Assembly: GCA_913778145.1 (NCBI GenBank) | Contig: CAJYVI010000184.1 | Span: forward strand, 1 to 38,980 | Reading direction: 5' to 3' | DNA length: 38,980 nt | Origin: an uncultured Pseudocitrobacter sp. | GTDB taxonomy: Bacteria; Pseudomonadota; Gammaproteobacteria; Enterobacterales; Enterobacteriaceae | In this document: positions 18,165 to 26,399 of the stretch, one piece after another | Layout: each line of letters starts with the position of its first letter | Position numbering within the stretch: position 1 is the stretch's first letter | Translations under genes and position numbers: made by a program | The notes under the pieces: model-generated | Databases searched by the model: none | What the model was told of the DNA's origin: nothing | What the model saw: only the letters and a program-made list of their open reading frames with translations

Positions 18165-18305
18165 TTATGTTGCTGTTAAAATGGTTAGGATGACAACCGT
18201 TTTTGACACTGTCGGGTCCAGAGGGAAAGTGCCCACGACCAAGCTAATGATGTTGTTGACGTTGATGGAAAGTGCATCAAGAACGCAATTACGTACTTTA
18301 GTCAT
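18165..18305 (-). CDS. yjjY: Small protein YjjY
   Basis: A 46-codon ORF antisense to the arcA leader. The translation begins MTKVRNCVLDALSINVNNII and ends VILTILTAT; it matches E. coli YjjY over its full length, with only a couple of changes that I can recall. Function is unknown. It overlaps the region expected to hold the arcA 5' untranslated leader on the other strand, so conservation could reflect that leader instead of a protein. No strong ribosome site precedes the ATG. Treat it as a conserved ORF of uncertain expression. Confidence 0.55.
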   Translation of the reverse strand: MTKVRNCVLDALSINVNNIISLVVGTFPLDPTVSKTVVILTILTAT

Positions 18306-18400
18306 GTTACGCCGGTGATGTTAATTTACGACATGCATCAGGCAGGTCAGGGACTTTTGTACTTCCTGTTTCGATTTAGTTGGCAATTTAGGTAGCAAAC

Positions 18401-19117
18401 ATGCAGACCCCGCACATTCTTATCGTTGAAGACGAGTTGGTAACACGCAACACGTTAAAAAGTATTTTCGAAGCAGAAGGCTACGATGTTTTCGAAGCGA
18501 CCGATGGCGCGGAAATGCATCAGATCCTCTCTGAAAATGATATCAACCTGGTGATCATGGATATCAACCTGCCAGGGAAAAACGGCCTTCTGCTGGCACG
18601 CGAACTGCGCGAGCAAGCAAACGTAGCGCTGATGTTCCTGACCGGGCGCGACAATGAAGTCGACAAAATCCTCGGCCTGGAAATCGGTGCTGACGATTAC
18701 ATCACCAAACCGTTCAACCCGCGTGAACTGACCATCCGTGCGCGTAACCTGCTTTCTCGTACCATGAACCTGGGTACCGTGAGCGAAGAACGTCGCAGCG
18801 TGGAAAGCTACAAGTTCAACGGTTGGGAACTGGATATCAACAGCCGTTCTCTGGTGAGCCCTAACGGTGAGCAGTATAAACTGCCGCGTAGCGAATTCCG
18901 CGCGATGCTGCACTTCTGCGAAAACCCAGGCAAAATTCAGTCTCGTGCTGAACTGCTGAAGAAAATGACCGGTCGCGAGCTGAAGCCGCATGACCGTACC
19001 GTTGACGTGACCATTCGTCGTATTCGTAAACATTTCGAATCTACGCCGGACACGCCGGAAATCATTGCCACCATTCATGGTGAAGGTTACCGCTTCTGCG
19101 GCGAGCTGCAGGAATAA
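18401..19117 (+). CDS. arcA: Anoxic redox response regulator ArcA
   Basis: A 238-residue OmpR-family response regulator, identical in length to E. coli ArcA, which with ArcB represses respiratory genes under anaerobiosis. The receiver domain has Asp10/Asp11 (VEDE), the phosphorylation site Asp54 ([12 protein letters not shown]) and Lys104-region TKPFNPREL. The winged-helix DNA-binding domain (about 135-235) contains [15 protein letters not shown] and [15 protein letters not shown]. It has a long upstream leader with an FNR-like box and is followed by a strong terminator. It is monocistronic and convergent with the cre operon. Confidence 0.99.
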   Translation: MQTPHILIVEDELVTRNTLKSIFEAEGYDVFEATDGAEMHQILSENDINLVIMDINLPGKNGLLLARELREQANVALMFLTGRDNEVDKILGLEIGADDYITKPFNPRELTIRARNLLSRTMNLGTVSEERRSVESYKFNGWELDINSRSLVSPNGEQYKLPRSEFRAMLHFCENPGKIQSRAELLKKMTGRELKPHDRTVDVTIRRIRKHFESTPDTPEIIATIHGEGYRFCGELQE

Positions 19118-19120
19118 TTA

Positions 19121-19145
19121 AAAACGGCGCGTTAAGCGCCGTTTT
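19121..19145. terminator. Bidirectional terminator between arcA and creD
   Basis: AAAACGGCGC (19121-19130) and GCGCCGTTTT (19136-19145) form a perfect 10-bp stem with a GTTAA loop, four bases after the arcA stop. T/A runs flank both sides, so it can stop transcription from arcA and from the opposing cre operon. Confidence 0.85.
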
Positions 19146-19170
19146 CGTTTCTGTCGGTTATCCAAATGTT

Positions 19171-19200
19171 GCCCAGTGGCGCTTTGCTTACCGGGCCTAC
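19171..19200. repeat. Single REP element
   Basis: GCCC and GGGC ends enclose AGTGGCGCTTTGCTTACC, followed by CTAC. This is the usual form of an enterobacterial repetitive extragenic palindrome, located between arcA and the end of creD. Confidence 0.65.
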
Positions 19201-19206
19201 AAAGCC

Positions 19207-20562
19207 TTATTTCCATATTCGTAACTCATCCCTTTCCGACAGCGGCAGCTTCGGCGCTTTTGGCAACCCCAGCGCATACCAGTCGAGATTGCGCGTCAGG
19301 AACATCACGCCGCACAGGGCTATCAACAGTACACCCGTCCCTAACAACAACGAACTCTCTTCTGAACGCAGAAGCCCCCACATCACGCCATCCAGCACCA
19401 GCAACGCCAGCGTAAACAACGCGCTGCTGCGCCAGCTTTTCAGCACCGCCTGCAAATACACCCCGTTCATCAGCGCGCCGACCAGGCTTGCGGTGACCCA
19501 AGCTGCGGTAAAGCCGATATGCTCCGACAGCGCCAACAGCAAAAAGTAGAACATCACTAATGACAATCCCACCAGCAGATACTGCATAGGGTGCATGCGC
19601 CGACCGGTGAGCATTTCAAAAACAAAGAAGGCCGTGAAGGTCAAGGCGGTCAGCAATAGCGCGTATTTGGTCGCACGGTCGGTCAGCTGATAGTGATCGG
19701 CAGGCGTCGCAACGGCAACATTGAATGAGGGCAGCTCTGGCGAGGAGAATTTGCCGGCATCCGCAAACCGCTCTCCCAGATTGTTGGCAAACCAGCTGCT
19801 CTGCCAGCGCGCCTGAAAGCCCGACGGGCTAACTTCCCGCGTTATGGGCAGAAAATCGCCGATAAAGTTCGGATGCGGCCAGTTACTGTTGAGAACCAGC
19901 TCGCTGTTTCGCCCAAGAGGGACAACGGAAAAATTGCCGGTGCCGCTCAGTACCAGCGAGAAATCGAGGTTAAATTTCTTCTGCGTAAAGGGAAGATTCG
20001 GCAACTGAACGTGTAACCCTTGCGTCGCGCTGGCAATGCCGGTGCCAGGCTCCACCTGCAACGGCGTGCCATCCAGCCCTGGGGCATTCACCACGCCAAT
20101 GCCGCGCGCGTCGCCCATGGCCATCACCATAAAGGGTTTTCCTAACGTGATATTGTCGCGATTGAGCGCCTCCAGCCGCGAAGTATCAAATTCGGCCTTA
20201 ATATTAACGTCCGTCTTCCACACCTGCCCTTCATAAATCCCTACTTTGCGCGGTTCGACGTTCTGATTGCCCTCCACCATCAACGATTCCGGCAGCCAAA
20301 AATGAATAAACGTGCGCTTATGCGAGACCTCGTGATTATTATCCAGCGTGCTATACACTTCCGAGACCGGAATGGCGATCAGCGGCCCCACCAGCTTTTG
20401 CGGCCCGCTGGTGCTTTGGCCGATAGCCTCTTCTACCATGCTGCGGTAATCCGCACGTTCAACAATCAACCCTCTGACCACCATCAACGGGATTAACAGC
20501 AGCAGCATTGTGCCTACGAGGGTAACGATTTTTACCGCCAGCGGTGATTTTGATTTCGACAT
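19207..20562 (-). CDS. creD: Inner-membrane protein CreD
   Basis: A 451-residue membrane protein (E. coli 450) controlled by the CreBC two-component system. Its overproduction is linked to colicin E2 tolerance and altered envelope integrity; the molecular role is unknown. An N-terminal membrane segment (VKIVTLVGTMLLLLIPLMVV) is followed by a large periplasmic domain (about 40-300). Six C-terminal membrane segments run from YALLLTALTFTAFFVFEMLTG to VLLIALCGVMFLTRNLDW. It is the last gene of creABCD. A perfect CreB direct repeat sits just upstream, at the end of creC, so it probably also has its own CreB-activated promoter. Confidence 0.95.
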   Translation of the reverse strand: MSKSKSPLAVKIVTLVGTMLLLLIPLMVVRGLIVERADYRSMVEEAIGQSTSGPQKLVGPLIAIPVSEVYSTLDNNHEVSHKRTFIHFWLPESLMVEGNQNVEPRKVGIYEGQVWKTDVNIKAEFDTSRLEALNRDNITLGKPFMVMAMGDARGIGVVNAPGLDGTPLQVEPGTGIASATQGLHVQLPNLPFTQKKFNLDFSLVLSGTGNFSVVPLGRNSELVLNSNWPHPNFIGDFLPITREVSPSGFQARWQSSWFANNLGERFADAGKFSSPELPSFNVAVATPADHYQLTDRATKYALLLTALTFTAFFVFEMLTGRRMHPMQYLLVGLSLVMFYFLLLALSEHIGFTAAWVTASLVGALMNGVYLQAVLKSWRSSALFTLALLVLDGVMWGLLRSEESSLLLGTGVLLIALCGVMFLTRNLDWYALGLPKAPKLPLSERDELRIWK

Positions 20563-20619
20563 AGCCTTCTCCTTTGCAATGGCAGCAGAGTAAACGGGCT
20601 ATGTGCGCTGAATTTGAAG

Positions 20620-22044
20620 TTATGTGAAGTGACGGTGAAGTATGAGCGTGGCTTCCACGCCGCCCTGCTCACGGTTACGTAGCCGGACCTCTCCCTGATG
20701 CAGACGCGCGACTTCGCTGACAAACGCCAGCCCCAGGCCACTGCTTTTATGACCGTTGGCGCGCGGCAGTGAATAGAAACGCTCGAAAATGCGCGGCAGG
20801 GCAAAATCAGGAATACCGCTGCCGCTATCGATAACATTAAGCAATACGCTGTCACCCTGCTCTTCGGCGCAAAGGATGATGCGCCCCTGCTCCGGCGTAA
20901 AGTCGATGGCGTTATCCAGCAGATTACCCAGCGCCTGCATCAGCAGGGCTTCATCCGCTTTCACGCTCAGGGTTGTCGGCACGACATGCAGCGAAATCTG
21001 TTTCGCCGCCAGCGTGACGCTACGCGATTCCTGTAACTGATTGAATAACATCGCTACCGGTACCGGGGAGAGCGTAATCTCGTGGCGATTCTCCAGCCGC
21101 GCCTGCCGCAGCAGCGTTTCCACCAGCGCCTGCATGCGCGCATTCTGCTGAAGAATGTTGTCCGTAAAGCGCGCCACCACGTCCGGCGGCGGCCCCTCAC
21201 GTAAGATTTCCGCCGCACCGCGAATCGCCGCCAGCGGGCTTTTAAGCTCATGCGTCAGGGCATAAACGTACTGCTCAATATAATTTTTGCCTTCCAGCTT
21301 CACGCGCATACTTTCCAGCGCCTGCGCCAGTTTACGCAGTTCGCTGCTGCCCAGTTCCGGTAACGGGACGGGCTGTTCAAGCGTCACCGAATCGGCGTAG
21401 TGCACCAGTTTACCGATAGAGCGGTTGATCCACAGAATCACGCCGCCGCCAATCAGCAGCGCGATGCCCAGCAGTGCGCCCGCCGCCCATAGCATGCGGT
21501 GCTCGCTGCGCTTAATCACCGGCGCGATGGCAGCGTTAGGTTTGCCGACGCTGAGCACGCCGATGATCCGGCCCTGATCAACAATCGGCGCGGCGACGTA
21601 CATCACCGTGTTTTCGGGATCGCTGGGATCCTGCGCAGTGCTTCGCGCGCCGTATTCGCCACGCAGCGTAAGCCAGACGTCGTTCCAGCGGGAGTAGTCC
21701 TGCCCGACGGCAATGTTGGCCGAGTCATAAACCACCCGCCCCTGTGCATCGGTCATGTAGACGTGATATTCATTGCGGACTTTATGGATACCGCCGATAT
21801 TGGCGCGGAACGGTTGCGTACTCAGCTGGCGAAAAGCCTGCGCCAGCTTGCCCTGCGCCGGATTTCCCGCCAGCATGTCGTCACGCGCCAGCGCCGCCAG
21901 CAGCGTCGCGGTGTCAATCAGCGTGCCTTCCGTCGCACGCCGTACGCCGGGTTTGATCTCCTGTACGAAGATCGACAACACAAACCAGCCCGCCACCGCC
22001 ACGATCAAGAAGTAGCCCAGCAGCACGCGCATGCCGATGCGCAT
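20620..22044 (-). CDS. creC: Sensor histidine kinase CreC
   Basis: A 474-residue membrane sensor kinase, same length as in E. coli, that phosphorylates CreB in response to growth on fermentation products or minimal medium. The first membrane segment is at about residues 6-26, a periplasmic sensing domain follows, and the second membrane segment is at about 185-207. The phospho-accepting His265 lies in YALTHELKSPLAAIRG. The ATPase domain has the N box (LLDNAIDFTPEQG), VIDSGSGIPD (G1) and SSGLGLAFVSEVARLH (G2). It overlaps creB by one base (ATGA), indicating coupled translation. Confidence 0.97.
   Translation of the reverse strand: MRIGMRVLLGYFLIVAVAGWFVLSIFVQEIKPGVRRATEGTLIDTATLLAALARDDMLAGNPAQGKLAQAFRQLSTQPFRANIGGIHKVRNEYHVYMTDAQGRVVYDSANIAVGQDYSRWNDVWLTLRGEYGARSTAQDPSDPENTVMYVAAPIVDQGRIIGVLSVGKPNAAIAPVIKRSEHRMLWAAGALLGIALLIGGGVILWINRSIGKLVHYADSVTLEQPVPLPELGSSELRKLAQALESMRVKLEGKNYIEQYVYALTHELKSPLAAIRGAAEILREGPPPDVVARFTDNILQQNARMQALVETLLRQARLENRHEITLSPVPVAMLFNQLQESRSVTLAAKQISLHVVPTTLSVKADEALLMQALGNLLDNAIDFTPEQGRIILCAEEQGDSVLLNVIDSGSGIPDFALPRIFERFYSLPRANGHKSSGLGLAFVSEVARLHQGEVRLRNREQGGVEATLILHRHFT
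20624..20639 (-). promoter_or_regulatory. CreB binding site (cre tag) before creD
   Basis: On the minus strand TTCAC-CGTCAC-TTCAC is a perfect match to the published CreB direct repeat TTCACNNNNNNTTCAC. It overlaps the last codons of creC and lies 62 bp upstream of the creD start, suited to activating an internal creD promoter. Confidence 0.85.
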
Positions 22045-22733
22045 CAGGCTTTCACCAGGCTATAGCCGAGGCCGCGATGGGTATTAATAGGCTGCCGCGA
22101 TGGGTCAATCACGCGCAGCTTGGCACGCAGGGTTTTGATGTGTGTGTCTACGGTGCGATCGAAGCTTTCCGCCGCATCGCCCCAGACGATATCCATCAGT
22201 TGTTGGCGCGAATAGACCCGCCCCGGCGACAGCAGCAGCGTTTTCAGCAGCAGAAATTCGTAGCGCGTTAGCAATAGCGGCTGGCCGCACCAGCTCACCT
22301 GCGCGGCGAGTTCATCAAGAAGAAAATCACCGACGCGCACCTGTGCAGGTGGTGTGGAAAACTTTTGCAGACGCCGCAAAATCGTGCGCACGCGGGCGCA
22401 GACTTCGCGCGGCGAAAACGGCTTGGCGACGTAGTCATCCGCGCCGATTTCCAGCCCCAGCAGTTTATCCACTTCGTCGCTGCGCGCGGTGAGAAACAAC
22501 ACCGGCAGCGCCGCATGGCGCGCCAGCAGCTGGCGGCATAATTCGAAACCGCTGATATCCGGCAGACCGACATCGAGAATAGCCAGGTCGGGCAAACGGT
22601 GCCGCGCTTCTTCAAGCGCGGGCAGGCCGCGCTCAAAAGCCCGGACGGTGAATCCCTCCTGTTGAAGCATGTAGATAAGCGTATCCGCAATGCTTATCTC
22701 ATCTTCCACCAGCCAGATCAGCGGTTGTTCCAT
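22044..22733 (-). CDS. creB: Response regulator CreB
   Basis: A 229-residue OmpR-family regulator, same length as in E. coli, the DNA-binding partner of CreC. The receiver domain shows Glu10/Asp11 (VEDE), phosphorylation site Asp54 (LAILDVGLPDISG) and the KPFSPREV lysine. The winged-helix domain (about 130-229) has TRYEFLLLKTLLLSPG and RTVDTHIKTLRAKLR. It recognises the TTCAC direct repeat, found here before creD. The gene starts 12 bp after creA and overlaps creC by one base. Confidence 0.97.
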   Translation of the reverse strand: MEQPLIWLVEDEISIADTLIYMLQQEGFTVRAFERGLPALEEARHRLPDLAILDVGLPDISGFELCRQLLARHAALPVLFLTARSDEVDKLLGLEIGADDYVAKPFSPREVCARVRTILRRLQKFSTPPAQVRVGDFLLDELAAQVSWCGQPLLLTRYEFLLLKTLLLSPGRVYSRQQLMDIVWGDAAESFDRTVDTHIKTLRAKLRVIDPSRQPINTHRGLGYSLVKA

Positions 22734-22745
22734 ACGCGTTCCTTG

Positions 22746-23219
22746 TTATTTGCTCCACGGCATAATCGGCACCGCGCTAATGGCGTTTTTCGGCGAACCA
22801 TCGACCACTTTATCGGAATAGGTCAGATACACCAGCGCGTTACGCTTAGCGTCATAGAAGCGTACAACCTGTAGCTTTTTAAAGACTAAAGAAGTCCGTT
22901 TCTGGAATACCACTTCACCCTGCGATTTGCCGTTTTTGATCTTATCGGAGAGTGTTATCGGCCCCACTTGCTGGCAGGAAATCGCCGCATCGGAGGTATC
23001 TTCCGCCAAACCTAAGCCACCCTTGATGCCACCGGTTTTCGCCCGGCTGATATAGCAGGTAACGTTGGTGATATCGGGATCGTCGAAGGCTTCGACCACA
23101 ATTTTATGGTCCGGGCCAAACATTTTGAAAACAGTATCGACCGAGCCAATTTGTTCCGCGTGGGCGCTAAAACCGCAGACGCTCAGCACCAGGCCAGCCA
23201 TTAATTTCTTGTATTTCAT
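22746..23219 (-). CDS. creA: Periplasmic protein CreA
   Basis: A 157-residue secreted protein of the CreA family with unknown function, first gene of the cre operon. The signal peptide is [21 protein letters not shown]. The mature part begins [18 protein letters not shown], the family signature. It then has a conserved cysteine pair ([12 protein letters not shown] and AISCQQVGP) and a [20 protein letters not shown] tail. It is divergent from rob across about 210 bp. Confidence 0.95.
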   Translation of the reverse strand: MKYKKLMAGLVLSVCGFSAHAEQIGSVDTVFKMFGPDHKIVVEAFDDPDITNVTCYISRAKTGGIKGGLGLAEDTSDAAISCQQVGPITLSDKIKNGKSQGEVVFQKRTSLVFKKLQVVRFYDAKRNALVYLTYSDKVVDGSPKNAISAVPIMPWSK

Positions 23220-23431
23220 ATTGTTACCATTCCTGACGATTCGATTGAGTGATTATTCAACATTTCAGATATAAACTATTGAAAGATCACAACTTTACAA
23301 ATATTACACCGTCACCCAATGTAAAAGCGCATGAATGCACAAAAAAAACACTGAATGCTAAAACATCAAAAAATGCTATTATCCGCTACCTTAGTATCAG
23401 GCACCTATAATTTTAAGGACGAGGACATTAT

Positions 23432-24301
23432 ATGGATCAGGCTGGGATTATTCGCGATCTCCTTGTATGGCTGGAAGGTCATCTGGATCAACCCCTGTCG
23501 CTTGATAATGTTGCGGCAAAAGCGGGCTATTCCAAGTGGCATTTGCAGCGGATGTTCAAAGATGTCACTGGTCACGCTATTGGCGCTTATATTCGCGCCC
23601 GACGTCTGTCGAAATCCGCCGTCGCGCTGCGCCTGACCGCTCGCCCAATTCTGGACATTGCCCTGCAATATCGCTTCGATTCGCAACAAACCTTTACGCG
23701 TGCGTTCAAAAAACAGTTTGCCCAGACGCCTGCGCTCTATCGCCGCTCGCCGGACTGGAGCTCTTTTGGCATGCGTCCGCCGCTGCGCCTGGGTGAATTC
23801 ACCATGCCGCCGTATGAGTTTGTCACCCTGCCGGCCACACCGTTGGTTGGGGTAACGCAAAGCTATACCTGCAAACTGGAAGAGATTTCCGAGTTCCGTC
23901 AGCAAATGCGCGTACAGTTCTGGCAGGAGTTTCTGGGCAATTCACCGTCTATTCCGCCAACGCTTTACGGCCTGCATGAGCCGCGTCCGAGCCTGGAAAA
24001 AGACGATGAGCAGGAGGTGTTCTACACCACCGCAGTTACGCCAGATATGGCTAACGGCCACCTGAATAATTCGCATCCGGTAACGCTGGAAGGCGGCGAG
24101 TACGTGATGTTCACGTATGAAGGTTTGGGTACGGGGTTACAGGAATTTATCCTCACGCTTTACGGCACCTGCATGCCGATGCTGAACCTGACGCGTCGTA
24201 AAGGTCTCGATATTGAACGCTTCTTCCCGCAGGACGAAGCGCGGGACCAGGAGCCGCCGATTCAGTTGCGCTGCGAATACCTGATCCCAATTCGTCGTTA
24301 A
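23432..24301 (+). CDS. rob: Right-origin-binding transcriptional activator Rob
   Basis: A 289-residue AraC/XylS-family activator, same length as E. coli Rob, which binds oriC and activates the MarA/SoxS regulon (efflux, redox and solvent tolerance). The two helix-turn-helix units lie in the N-terminal ~105 residues: LDNVAAKAGYSKWHLQRMFK and ILDIALQYRFDSQQTFTRAF. The C-terminal GyrI-like domain (about 120-289) holds ligands that convert Rob to its active form. The start has GAGGACATTAT upstream. It ends tail-to-tail with gpmB, overlapping by four bases. Confidence 0.98.
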   Translation: MDQAGIIRDLLVWLEGHLDQPLSLDNVAAKAGYSKWHLQRMFKDVTGHAIGAYIRARRLSKSAVALRLTARPILDIALQYRFDSQQTFTRAFKKQFAQTPALYRRSPDWSSFGMRPPLRLGEFTMPPYEFVTLPATPLVGVTQSYTCKLEEISEFRQQMRVQFWQEFLGNSPSIPPTLYGLHEPRPSLEKDDEQEVFYTTAVTPDMANGHLNNSHPVTLEGGEYVMFTYEGLGTGLQEFILTLYGTCMPMLNLTRRKGLDIERFFPQDEARDQEPPIQLRCEYLIPIRR

Positions 24302-24945
24302 CGCTGCAGTTCGTCTAACGCAGGGGCGTCCAGATGTGAGACGTCGCCTGCGGTTTCCACCACCCATCCCGACGCCAGCCAGGCGCTCTGCTGGTGATCA
24401 ATTCGCGAAATCGAGCAGTTACGCAGACGCAGACGGCGCTCCGCATACGCAGGCAGGCCGAGGATTGTGCTCACCAGGCAACCCAGCGCGATACCGTGGC
24501 TGACCAGCAGCGGGCGGCTTCCCGGCGGCAGTTCCAGGCAGCTTTGCAATGCGCTGTGCATGCGTTCGCTCAGCTCCTGCATCGACTCCCCTTCCGGAAT
24601 ACGACCATCCGGCGTACCGTTGACCAACTGGCGACGCCACGCTTCCTCTTCCGCAGTCAGCGTGTCAATGTGACGTTTTTCCAGTACGCCCATATTCAGC
24701 TCACGCAGACGCGGGTCGGCGATCACTTCACAACCGCAGGCATCAGCGATGATCTCTGCGGTGCGACGGGTGCGGCCCAGATCGCTGGTAATAATATGGG
24801 TGATCCCCAGTGAGCGAACGCGATCGCCCACTTGCTTTGCCTGATCCTCACCTTTCTGGGTGAGAGGACTATCAGACTGGCCCTGAATACGCCGTTCGGC
24901 GTTCCACTGCGTTTCGCCATGGCGAACAAGGTATACCTGTAACAT
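24298..24945 (-). CDS. gpmB: Histidine phosphatase superfamily protein GpmB (YtjC)
   Basis: A 215-residue phosphoglycerate-mutase-like enzyme, same length as E. coli GpmB. The catalytic motif is VRHGETQWNAERRIQGQSD, with His9 as the phospho-acceptor. The second histidine is in LLVSHGIALGCLVS. SDLGRTRRTAEIIAD is the third conserved block. E. coli GpmB probably acts as a phosphatase and not as a cofactor-dependent mutase. It is convergent with rob and divergent from yjjX across 52 bp. Confidence 0.93.
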   Translation of the reverse strand: MLQVYLVRHGETQWNAERRIQGQSDSPLTQKGEDQAKQVGDRVRSLGITHIITSDLGRTRRTAEIIADACGCEVIADPRLRELNMGVLEKRHIDTLTAEEEAWRRQLVNGTPDGRIPEGESMQELSERMHSALQSCLELPPGSRPLLVSHGIALGCLVSTILGLPAYAERRLRLRNCSISRIDHQQSAWLASGWVVETAGDVSHLDAPALDELQR

Positions 24946-24997
24946 GTCTTTCTTCCGTATACTGCGGTGATGTTAAATCTTATGAGTTGTTCTGATT

Positions 24998-25522
24998 ATG
25001 CACAATGTTGTCACAGCTACCACCAATCCTGCCAAAATTCAGGCAATTCTTGCTGCATTTGAGCTGATCTACGGTGAAGGATCCTGCCATATCGACGCTA
25101 TCTCCGTCGATACCGGTGTGCCTGAACAGCCGATTGGCAGTGAAGAAACGCGCGCTGGCGCACGAAATCGCGTGGAGAACGCGCGCGCCGTGCGCCCGGA
25201 TGCCGATTTTTGGGTGGCAATTGAAGCGGGGATTGATGAAGGCAGTACGTTCAGTTGGGTAGTGATTGAAAGCGCAAATCAGCGCGGCGAAGCGCGTTCC
25301 GCCACCCTGCCGTTGCCGGAAGTGATTCTGGAAAAAGTGCGCCAAGGGGAAGAGCTCGGCCCGGTGATGTCGCATTACACCGGGATCGATAAAATTGGCC
25401 GCAAGGAAGGGGCAATTGGTGTGTTTACCAAAGGCGCGTTGACGCGCAGCAGCGTTTATCATCAGGCAGTATTATTGGCGTTAAGCCCGTTCCATAACGC
25501 GATTTACGGGCAACGCGCGTAA
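24998..25522 (+). CDS. yjjX: Inosine/xanthosine triphosphatase YjjX
   Basis: A 174-residue house-cleaning nucleotide phosphatase (E. coli about 170) that removes non-canonical ITP/XTP. The N-terminus [18 protein letters not shown] is the Maf/Ham1-like nucleotide-binding start (T-x-N-P-x-K). Further family blocks are [33 protein letters not shown] and [17 protein letters not shown]. It runs directly into the REP array, with only four bases between the stop codon and the first unit. Confidence 0.95.
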   Translation: MHNVVTATTNPAKIQAILAAFELIYGEGSCHIDAISVDTGVPEQPIGSEETRAGARNRVENARAVRPDADFWVAIEAGIDEGSTFSWVVIESANQRGEARSATLPLPEVILEKVRQGEELGPVMSHYTGIDKIGRKEGAIGVFTKGALTRSSVYHQAVLLALSPFHNAIYGQRA

Positions 25523-25526
25523 GTTT

Positions 25527-25942
25527 GCCGGATGGCGGCTGGCGCCTTGTCCGGCCTACAGTGAGATTGTGCGTTTTTGCCGGATGGCGGCTGACGCCTT
25601 ATCCGGCCAACGGTGAGATTGTGCGTTTTTGCCGGATGGCGGCTGGCGCCTTATCCGGCCAACGGTGAGATTGTGCGTTTTTGCCGGATGGCGGCTGGCG
25701 CCTTATCCGGCCTACAGTGAGATTGTGCGTTTTTGCCGGATAGCGGCTGATGCCTTATCCGGCATACGGTGAGATTGTGCGTTTTTGCCGGATGGCGGCT
25801 GACGCCTTATCCGGCCAACGGTGAGATTGTGCATTTTTGCCGGATAGCGGCTAATGCCTTATCCAGCATACGGTGAGATTGTGCGTTTTTGCCGGATGGC
25901 GGCTGACGCCTTATCCGGCCTACGGTGAGATTGTGCGTTTTT
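25527..25942 (+). repeat. Tandem array of eight 52-bp REP units
   Basis: Eight head-to-tail units start at 25527, 25579, 25631, 25683, 25735, 25787, 25839 and 25891, all exactly 52 bp. Each has a REP palindrome, GCCGGATGGCGGCTGACGCC then TTATCCGGCC, and a spacer GTGAGATTGTGCGTTTTT. Units 5 and 7 are the most diverged (GGATAGCGG; unit 7 has ATCCAGC). All units point the same way. This accounts for the gap between yjjX and trpR. Confidence 0.97.
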
Positions 25943-25983
25943 GCCGGATGGCGTAGGCCTGATAAGCGTAGCGCCATCAGGCA
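25943..25983. repeat. Terminal REP unit reaching into the trpR 3' end
   Basis: A ninth element begins in phase at 25943 (GCCGGATGGC) but continues as GTAGGCCTGATAAGCGTAG and CGCCATCAGGCA. This is a REP half in a different arrangement, closing the array. Its last bases overlap the trpR stop. Confidence 0.75.
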
Positions 25984-26312
25984 TTGTTCACCGTTTTCGG
26001 CAGCGTCTGCTCCAGCCACAGGCGCAATTCGGCAGGCGCCGATTTCAGGCTGTTCGAACCGCGTGTGATGGTGGCGATCCCCGCGCCCAGCTCCGACTTC
26101 AGCTCGCGCTGGCTCATCTCGCCGCGCAGCAATTCTTCAATAATGCGCACGCGCGTGCCCAGCGCTTCACGCTCGTCCGGCGTCATGATTAAGTCGAGTA
26201 AAGGCAGTGCGTGCTCGTCAGCATAGGCCAGACGAAGCAGCTCAACAAAGCGAAGCCACTCCTGATGTCGCTGTTCCGCGACGGAGGCTGAATAAGGGGA
26301 TTGTTGGGTCAT
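25977..26312 (-). CDS. trpR: Trp operon repressor TrpR
   Basis: A 111-residue repressor (E. coli 108) that with bound tryptophan shuts off trpEDCBA, aroH and its own gene. The helix-turn-helix is in [20 protein letters not shown]. The dimer core includes [16 protein letters not shown] [20 protein letters not shown]. The start [20 protein letters not shown] matches the family. The extreme C-terminus (TLPKTVNNA) is unlike E. coli, and the last codon and stop come from REP sequence. An operator and two hairpins precede it. It is downstream of slt on the same strand. Confidence 0.97.
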   Translation of the reverse strand: MTQQSPYSASVAEQRHQEWLRFVELLRLAYADEHALPLLDLIMTPDEREALGTRVRIIEELLRGEMSQRELKSELGAGIATITRGSNSLKSAPAELRLWLEQTLPKTVNNA

Positions 26313-26318
26313 AGTATA

Positions 26319-26354
26319 CCGCCATGTTATGGCGGATGGCGCATGGCCATCCGC
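26319..26354 (-). promoter_or_regulatory. trpR leader: two overlapping hairpins
   Basis: In the leader RNA, GCGGATGGC pairs with GCCATCCGC (26332-26340 with 26346-26354). CCGCCAT pairs with ATGGCGG (26319-26325 with 26329-26335), which covers the weak ribosome site just before the ATG. The two stems share four bases, so they are mutually exclusive. Confidence 0.5.
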
Positions 26355-26358
26355 TGTA

Positions 26359-26378
26359 TGTACTCTTCAACGAGTACA
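26359..26378. promoter_or_regulatory. TrpR operator of trpR
   Basis: The palindrome TGTACTC-TTCAAC-GAGTACA has perfect 7-bp arms and closely matches the E. coli trpR operator half-site GTACTC/GAGTAC. It lies 47 bp before the trpR start and implies autorepression. Confidence 0.88.
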
Positions 26379-26399
26379 GCATAACACAGTCACTGCCGA

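Noticed and set aside
25527..25983. CRISPR array
   Set aside because: The 52-bp units are nearly identical across the whole unit, with no unique spacers, and contain the REP palindrome; no cas genes are nearby.
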